A DNA stretch of 64,000 bases, taken from JANYLB01 sp963837715. GTDB taxonomy: Bacteria; Actinomycetota; Acidimicrobiia; IMCC26256; JANYLB01. Shown here piece after piece: positions 58,830 through 64,000 of the stretch. How positions within the stretch are numbered: position 1 is the stretch's first letter; every line of letters begins with the position of its first letter. The DNA is taken from contig CAWIOF010000002.1 of NCBI GenBank assembly GCA_963837715.1, forward strand, positions 1,736,001 to 1,800,000, written 5' to 3'. Made by a program: the position numbers and the translations under genes. The notes below the pieces were generated by a model. That model was given only the letters and a program-made list of their open reading frames with translations, ran no database searches and was not told the origin of the DNA.

Positions 58830-59495
58830 ATGGCCAACGTCACCGGCGTGCGCGACATGGTGGGGAACGCGGGGGCCCGGGGCAGGGGGGAATCCAGCAC
58901 CCGGACTGTGTCCGACGGCAGGACCGCGCGGTCACAACGGACCCGGGATTCGGTCGTCGAGGCGCTCCTGGATCTGCTGAACGACGGCAATCCCCGCCCG
59001 ACCGCCCGCGAGATCGCCGAGCAGGCGAACGTGTCGCTGCGGTCCGTCTACGTCCACTTCGACGACCTCGAAGACCTGTTCCTCGCCGCCGCGGGCCGTC
59101 ATCTCGAGCGGATCCTCCCGCTCCTCCAGGTGGTGCCCGGCGACGGTCCGCTCTGCGATCGCCTCACCGCCTTCACCGATCGCCAGGCCCGCCTGCTCGA
59201 GGCGATCGGCCCGGTGCAGCTCGCGGCGAACCTGCAGGAGCCCTTCTCCCCCACCATCGCGGGCTTGCGGGTCCACGTTCGCGAACGGACCCACACCGAG
59301 CTCGAACGGGTCTTCGGGCCCGAGCTCGACCGACGGCCCCCGCCGAACCGTCAGCGGCTCCTCGTTGCCCTCGAGCTCGCGTCGAGCTCCAATGCGTGGC
59401 ACGTCTCGAGAGACCTCGAGCACTTCGACGAAGACGAAGCCCGCGTCATGATGCACGAGACCTTCGCCGCGTTGCTGGCCGACGGGAGGAACTGA
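58830..59495 (+). CDS. TetR/AcrR family transcriptional regulator
   Basis: A 221-residue regulator with the HTH RDSVVEALLDLLNDGN and AREIAEQANVSLRSVYVHFD, and a helical ligand domain. ATG 58830 is used; ATG 58857 and GTG 58908 are possible since the first 27 or so residues are outside the fold. It ends 2 bases before the dehalogenase gene and probably controls both that gene and the divergent crotonase through the palindrome at 58792. Confidence 0.87.
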   Translation: MANVTGVRDMVGNAGARGRGESSTRTVSDGRTARSQRTRDSVVEALLDLLNDGNPRPTAREIAEQANVSLRSVYVHFDDLEDLFLAAAGRHLERILPLLQVVPGDGPLCDRLTAFTDRQARLLEAIGPVQLAANLQEPFSPTIAGLRVHVRERTHTELERVFGPELDRRPPPNRQRLLVALELASSSNAWHVSRDLEHFDEDEARVMMHETFAALLADGRN

Positions 59496-59497
59496 CG

Positions 59498-60424
59498 ATG
59501 GACGTGTTGCGCACGCCCGACGCCCGCTTCCGCGATCTCCCCGGCTACGCCTTCGCCCCCCACTACACCGAGGTCCCCTCGGGCGACGGCGGCGGGCTGC
59601 TGCGCATCCATCACGTCGACGAAGGGCCGCCCGATGCGGCGCCGGTGCTGCTCCTGCACGGCGAACCGTCGTGGAGCTACCTCTACCGCTCGATGATCCC
59701 GGTGCTCGTCGCCGCGGGGAACCGGTGCGTCGCTCCCGATCTCGTGGGATTCGGCCGCTCCGACAAGCCGGCCGCTCGCACCGACTACACCTACGAACGC
59801 CACGTCGAGTGGATGAGCGCGTGGCTCACCGCCAACGACCTCGAGCGGATCACCCTCGTCGCCCAGGACTGGGGCGGCCTCATCGGCCTGCGCCTCGCGA
59901 CGGCGTTCCCCGATCGGTTCGACCGGATCGTGACCGCCAACACGTTCCTCCCCACGGGCGACAAGCATCCCGGCGACGCGTTCCTCGCCTGGCAGCGGTA
60001 CTCCCAGGACGTGCCGGAGATGCCGATCGGCAAGATCGTCGCCGGGGGCACCGTCGACGGGCTGTCGCCCGAGGTCGTGGCGGCCTACGACGCGCCCTTC
60101 CCCGACGAGTCGTACAAGGAGGGGGCTCGCCAGTTCCCGACCCTCGTCCCCACCCGACCCGACGACCCGTCGTCGGAGGCCAACCGCGAGGCATGGCGGA
60201 TCCTCTCGGCGTGGGACAAGCCCTTCCTGACCGCGTTCAGCGACTCCGATCCGATGATGGCGGGCGGCGACCGCTCCCTGCAGCGGAAGATCCCCGGCGC
60301 TGCCGGTCAGCCCCACACGACGATCGTGGGCGGCGGCCACTTCCTCCAGGAGGACCGCGGCGAGGAACTCGCCGAGGTGGTGGCCGCGTTCGTCGCGGCC
60401 CGTACCCGCGAGGTGCACACGTGA
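59498..60424 (+). CDS. haloalkane dehalogenase (HLD-I type alpha/beta hydrolase)
   Basis: A 308-residue hydrolase that fits DhlA/DmbB-type haloalkane dehalogenases: the N-terminal LRTPDARFRDLPGYAFAPHY, oxyanion segment LLLHGEPSWSYLYR, nucleophile Asp124 and halide-binding Trp125 in VAQDWGG, acid Asp251 in FSDSDPMM, and His281 in GGGHFLQEDRG. It should swap a halogen on an alkane for a hydroxyl in the cytoplasm. GGGAGGA precedes ATG 59498. Epoxide hydrolase activity is less likely since the nucleophile motif and HGEPSW are dehalogenase-like. Confidence 0.87.
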   Translation: MDVLRTPDARFRDLPGYAFAPHYTEVPSGDGGGLLRIHHVDEGPPDAAPVLLLHGEPSWSYLYRSMIPVLVAAGNRCVAPDLVGFGRSDKPAARTDYTYERHVEWMSAWLTANDLERITLVAQDWGGLIGLRLATAFPDRFDRIVTANTFLPTGDKHPGDAFLAWQRYSQDVPEMPIGKIVAGGTVDGLSPEVVAAYDAPFPDESYKEGARQFPTLVPTRPDDPSSEANREAWRILSAWDKPFLTAFSDSDPMMAGGDRSLQRKIPGAAGQPHTTIVGGGHFLQEDRGEELAEVVAAFVAARTREVHT

Positions 60425-60474
60425 ACCGACTCCGGCAGATCGCCGGACGGGGCTGAGAAGCGCAGGGGGGCGCA

Positions 60475-62637
60475 GTGCCGGACGAGACCACGAGCGGGAG
60501 CGACCAACGCGTCGTGCGTCGATTCTTCGACGACGCCGACACGCGCCGCATCGCCGGCTTCGTCATTGCGATCGCGGCCCTGGCGTTCGCGGTGCTCGTG
60601 TGGCCCATCCCGGCACCGCTCGGCGTCATCATCAACGGGATGCTCGTGGGCGGGCGCATCGCACTGATCGCCCTCGGCATCGCACTCGTCTACCGCGCCA
60701 ACCGGGTCGTGAACTTCGCCCAGGGTGACCTCGGCGCGGTACCCGCGAGCCTCGCGGTGCTCCTCATCGCGAGCACGGGCCTCAACTACTTCCTCGCGTT
60801 CACCGTCGGTCTCGCCGCCGCGGTCCTGCTCGGGATCATCGTCGAGACGCTCATCATCCGGCGCTTCTTCCGGGCCCCCCGCCTGATCCTCACGGTCGCC
60901 ACCATCGGCCTCGCCCAGGTCCTCGTCGGCGCCGGGCTGTTCCTCCCGCGCTGGTTCGGCAACGACACCCTCTCCCCCAGCATCGAACCTCCGTTCACGA
61001 TCCGGGCGTCGATCGGCGGCACGATCTTCAACGCGAACGACGTGATCACGATGATCGTGATCCCCGTGGTGTTCGTCGCCCTCGCGCTGTTCCTCCGACG
61101 CTCCAACGTCGGGATCGCGGTTCGGGCCGCGGCCGAGCGGGCCGACCGGGCAACCACACTCGGCATCCCCGTCAAGCGCCTCCACACCTACGTGTGGGTG
61201 ATCGCGACCGTGCTCGCGTTCATCGCCATGTTCCTGCGGGCCGGCGCGGTGGGTCTGCCGATCGGGAGTGTGCTCGGGCCGAGCTTCCTCCTCCAGGCGC
61301 TCGCCGCAGCCGTGATCGGGCGCATGGAGCGCTTCCCGACCATCGCGTGTGCCGCGATCGGTCTCGGCGTCATCGACCAGGCGATGACGTTCCAGCCCGG
61401 CAACCGACCACCGTTCAACGACGCCGTGCTCTTCGTGATCATCCTGGTGGCGCTGCTCGTGACGCAGCGACCGAGCGGCGACCGGGTCGACGCCGACTCC
61501 GTGTCGACGTGGCAGGCCGCGCGCGAGGTCCGCCCGATCCCCCGTGAGCTCGCGCGCCTCCCCGAGGTCCGGTGGGCTCGCATCGGCCTCGGCGTGCTCG
61601 TCACGCTGTTCCTGCTCACCCTCCCGCTGTGGCTCTCGGTGAGCCAGGTCAACCTCGCCGCGATCATCCTCATCTTCGGCATCGTCGGGATCTCGCTCGT
61701 CGTGCTCACCGGCTGGGCCGGCCAGGTCAGCCTCGGGCAGATGGCGTTCGTGGCGATCGGAGCAGGAGTCGGTGGTGCGATCACCGCCAACGAAGGTCTC
61801 GACCTCGCGATCGCGTTGTTGGTGGGCGGCGCCGCCGGGGCAATCGTCGCGGTCGTGATCGGATACCCGTCGCTGCGTCGACGCGGGCTCACGCTCGCGG
61901 TCACCACGCTCGCGTTCGGCCTCGTCACGTGGAGCTACATCCTCAACCGCGAGTTCTGGAGCGGATGGCTCCCGCCCCAGCGCCTCGAACGGCCCGACCT
62001 CTTCGGCGTGATCGACATCTCGAGCGAGACCGCCTACTACTTCCTCTGCCTCGCCGGTCTCGGGATCGCGCTCGTGCTGGTGCGTGGCATCCGCCGCAGC
62101 CGCACCGGCCGGGTGCTCATCGGCATCCGCGAGAACGAGCGCGCGGCGCGCAGCTACGGCGTGAACGCGTCGCGCACCACGCTCGCCGCGTTCGCCATCT
62201 CCGGCTTCCTCGCCGCGTTCGCCGGCGTGCTGTTCGTCCACCACCAGACCGGCCTCCTCATCGACGCCTACGCGCCGGAGGAGAGCCTCAAGGTGTTCTC
62301 GATGGTCGTGATCGGAGGGCTGGGCTCCGTGCCCGGCGCCATCATCGGTTCGTTCTACGTGCGCGGCACCCAGTACTTCCTGCCCGCGGAGTGGCAGTTC
62401 CTCGCGACCGGGGCCGGGCTGCTGCTCGTGCTCATGATCTTCCCGGGCGGAATCGGCGCCGCGCTCTACGACGTGCGCGACGCCTTCCTGCGCCGTGTCG
62501 CGGAACGACGCCACCTGCTGGTACCGAGCCTCGTCGCCGACGCTCGGGTCGAAGACGAAACGCCGGTCCCGAAGGCTGCACTCGAGGCCGCCGAGGAAGC
62601 TGCCGAACGAGCCCACATCCCGGAGACCATGCCGTGA
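60475..62637 (+). CDS. branched-chain amino acid ABC transporter permease, LivH-LivM fusion
   Basis: A 720-residue membrane protein with two permease halves normally separate. Residues 40-330 are LivH-like (GMLVGGRIALIALGIALVYR, NFAQGDLGAVPA, GLLAAAV-type helix set), 390-690 LivM-like (GWAGQVSLGQMAFVAIGAG, ENERAARSYGVNASRTTLAA, GGLGSVPGAIIGSFYVRG). The substrate may be a branched-chain amino acid, amide or organic acid. GTG 60475 follows AGGGGGGCG. It overlaps the next gene by four bases. No binding protein gene is in the window. Confidence 0.9.
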   Translation: MPDETTSGSDQRVVRRFFDDADTRRIAGFVIAIAALAFAVLVWPIPAPLGVIINGMLVGGRIALIALGIALVYRANRVVNFAQGDLGAVPASLAVLLIASTGLNYFLAFTVGLAAAVLLGIIVETLIIRRFFRAPRLILTVATIGLAQVLVGAGLFLPRWFGNDTLSPSIEPPFTIRASIGGTIFNANDVITMIVIPVVFVALALFLRRSNVGIAVRAAAERADRATTLGIPVKRLHTYVWVIATVLAFIAMFLRAGAVGLPIGSVLGPSFLLQALAAAVIGRMERFPTIACAAIGLGVIDQAMTFQPGNRPPFNDAVLFVIILVALLVTQRPSGDRVDADSVSTWQAAREVRPIPRELARLPEVRWARIGLGVLVTLFLLTLPLWLSVSQVNLAAIILIFGIVGISLVVLTGWAGQVSLGQMAFVAIGAGVGGAITANEGLDLAIALLVGGAAGAIVAVVIGYPSLRRRGLTLAVTTLAFGLVTWSYILNREFWSGWLPPQRLERPDLFGVIDISSETAYYFLCLAGLGIALVLVRGIRRSRTGRVLIGIRENERAARSYGVNASRTTLAAFAISGFLAAFAGVLFVHHQTGLLIDAYAPEESLKVFSMVVIGGLGSVPGAIIGSFYVRGTQYFLPAEWQFLATGAGLLLVLMIFPGGIGAALYDVRDAFLRRVAERRHLLVPSLVADARVEDETPVPKAALEAAEEAAERAHIPETMP

Positions 62638-64000
62638 AGGTCGCCGGGATGAAGGTTGCGCCGTTCTGGAAGCGGGCGTGGTGGAAGGACTGGTTCGACG
62701 ACATCGGCGGGGGCGCGCCGCTCTTCCCTCTCGTGGTGCTGGTCGGGCTGAACTGCGTCGACGAGCTCGACCGCCGCGCCTTCGACGTCTTGCTCCCGAA
62801 CATCCGCGAGAGCTTCGGCCTGAGCCTCTCGGGAATTCTCACCGTCGTCAGCCTCGCCGCGGTCGCGGCGATCCTGCTCTCGGTTCCGATCGGCTTCCAG
62901 GCCGACCGGCGCAACCGCGTCGCGATCATGACGGCGGGCGCGATCGCGTGGAGCTTCTTCTCCCTCGCGACCGGTCTGGCCACCACGATCCTGATGCTCG
63001 GCATCGCCCGCGCCGGGTCTGGCATCGGCAAGGCGGTCGTCGACCCGACCCACAACTCGTTGCTCGCCGACTACTACGACATCCCCGCGCGCCCGAAGGT
63101 CTTCTCGCTGCACCGCGCCGGCAACGCGCTCGGATTGTTCCTCGGGCCGTTGCTCGGTGGTCTCCTCGGCGAGTGGCTCGGCTGGCGCGCCCCGTTCATC
63201 ATCTTCGCGTTCCCCACGATGATCTTCGTGTTCCTCGCGTTCAAGCTCAAGGAGCCCATCCGCGGCTACTGGGAACGCAAGATGATGGGCGCGAACGAAG
63301 ACACCATGACGACGGAAGACATCCCGCCGTCGTTCGCGGAGTCGTGGCGGATCGTGTGGAGCGTGCGGACCCTGCGGCGCATCTTCTACTCGTTGCCCTT
63401 CCTCGCGATGTCGATCGTCGGCCTGGCGAGCCTCACGTCGCTGTACTACGAGCAGGTGTTCAACCTCGGTCCGGCCGACCGGGGGTTCGTCGCCGCCCTC
63501 GCGGAGCCGGCCGCGTTCATCGGCCTGCTCGCCGGGATCCCGTTCGCGACCAAGCTCATGGCAAAGGACCCCGGCCTGGTCCTCAAGTTCGTCGCCGCGG
63601 TCGGCGTGGTCGCAGCGGTGGCGTTCGCGATCTTCGCCCTCACCCCGAACCTCGTGATCGCGGTGCTGATGAACGTGATCGTGTCGGGCGTGATCGCGAT
63701 CGTCGCGCCGGGGATCTTCGCGTCGCTCTCGCTCGCGATACCCCCGAAGATCCGGTCGTTCGGGTTCTCCGTCGCGTCGCTGTGGGTGCTCCCGGGCCTC
63801 ATCATCCTGCCCGTGATCGGCAGCGTCGCCGACGCGTGGGGCATCCGGGCCGGCCTCCTGCTCATGACGCCGATCCTCCTCACCGGCACGTTGATCATCG
63901 CGTCGGCCGCGCCCTTCGTGAAGACCGACATCAACCGGGTCTGGGCCGCGGCCGCCGCCCAGTCGGAGGTGCTCTTCGAGCGCCGCCAGGGCCGGGTGAA
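62634..64000 (+). CDS. MFS-type transporter, 3' part beyond the window (possible ABC ATPase fusion)
   Basis: At least 455 residues from GTG 62634, which overlaps the LivH-LivM stop. Twelve membrane segments of an MFS fold are visible: NCVDELDRRAFDVLLPNIRE, IGFQADRRNRVAIM (motif A), AGSGIGKAVVDPTHNSLLAD, LGPLLGGLLGEWLGWRAPF. After the last helix the frame continues with WAAAAAQSEVLFERRQGRV and is still open at base 64000. The missing Liv ATPases and the location make a C-terminal ATP-binding domain likely; this needs the next sequence to confirm. Confidence 0.82.
   Translation, partial: MKVAGMKVAPFWKRAWWKDWFDDIGGGAPLFPLVVLVGLNCVDELDRRAFDVLLPNIRESFGLSLSGILTVVSLAAVAAILLSVPIGFQADRRNRVAIMTAGAIAWSFFSLATGLATTILMLGIARAGSGIGKAVVDPTHNSLLADYYDIPARPKVFSLHRAGNALGLFLGPLLGGLLGEWLGWRAPFIIFAFPTMIFVFLAFKLKEPIRGYWERKMMGANEDTMTTEDIPPSFAESWRIVWSVRTLRRIFYSLPFLAMSIVGLASLTSLYYEQVFNLGPADRGFVAALAEPAAFIGLLAGIPFATKLMAKDPGLVLKFVAAVGVVAAVAFAIFALTPNLVIAVLMNVIVSGVIAIVAPGIFASLSLAIPPKIRSFGFSVASLWVLPGLIILPVIGSVADAWGIRAGLLLMTPILLTGTLIIASAAPFVKTDINRVWAAAAAQSEVLFERRQGRV

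Noticed and set aside
1..64000. tRNA, rRNA or riboswitch genes
   Set aside because: No cloverleaf, rRNA core sequence or known riboswitch consensus was recognised in the intergenic regions by eye; a covariance search was not possible.

Overview
The window is a stretch of high-GC (about 70 %) actinobacterial chromosome. GTG starts, 4-base ATGA/GTGA gene overlaps and promoters placed 6-8 bases before the start codon are common. Five luciferase-like (LLM) oxidoreductases, four acyl-CoA synthetases, two crotonases, a cytochrome P450, amidohydrolases, a Liv-type permease and a haloalkane dehalogenase point to a metabolically broad soil or aquatic actinobacterium. Acidimicrobiia is my best guess from gene style and was not tested. 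No rRNA, tRNA, CRISPR array or prophage was seen.

Layout. 1-4247 (minus): an overlapping set of a lysyl-tRNA synthetase/lysyl-PG synthase fusion, a small lipoprotein and an amino-acid permease. 4299-9643: cupin, LLM enzyme, SDR, a gamma-glutamyl-polyamine synthetase/hydrolase pair (polyamine or GABA use) and a GNAT. 9603-16596 (minus): ogt with an ECF sigma factor, a cyclase/acyl-CoA ligase/SDR operon, a class C serine hydrolase and an SQR-like flavoprotein. 16662-22524 (plus): methyltransferase, then acyl-CoA synthetase, unknown protein, saccharopine-dehydrogenase-like protein and sulfatase. 22559-26968 is damaged: a frameshifted isomerase-like gene, two remnants of the same hydrolase and an MFS exporter with a suspect N-terminus. 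26970-31655: small enzymes, P450 and TetR divergent from a methyltransferase across two operator-like palindromes.

31728-35784 is a composite-transposon-like unit: two inverted IS110-family copies (one decayed, one intact) around a lower-GC nucleotidyl cyclase. 35887-46822 holds small stress-type proteins and a VOC/LLM/LLM/LLM/aldehyde dehydrogenase cluster with a KstR-like site. 46874-58780 holds a D-aminoacylase-like amidohydrolase, acyl-CoA activation and hydration genes, a MarR/DUF4333 pair and a DUF4097/cyclase pair. 58830-64000 is a TetR/haloalkane dehalogenase pair followed by a fused LivH-LivM permease and an MFS-type protein that runs off the window.

The most unusual non-coding signals are a dispersed intergenic repeat family (five loci, one expanded to four perfect 87-bp tandem units just before an acyl-CoA synthetase), a hairpin found in opposite orientations between two convergent gene pairs, and matching operator-like palindromes at separate catabolic loci.
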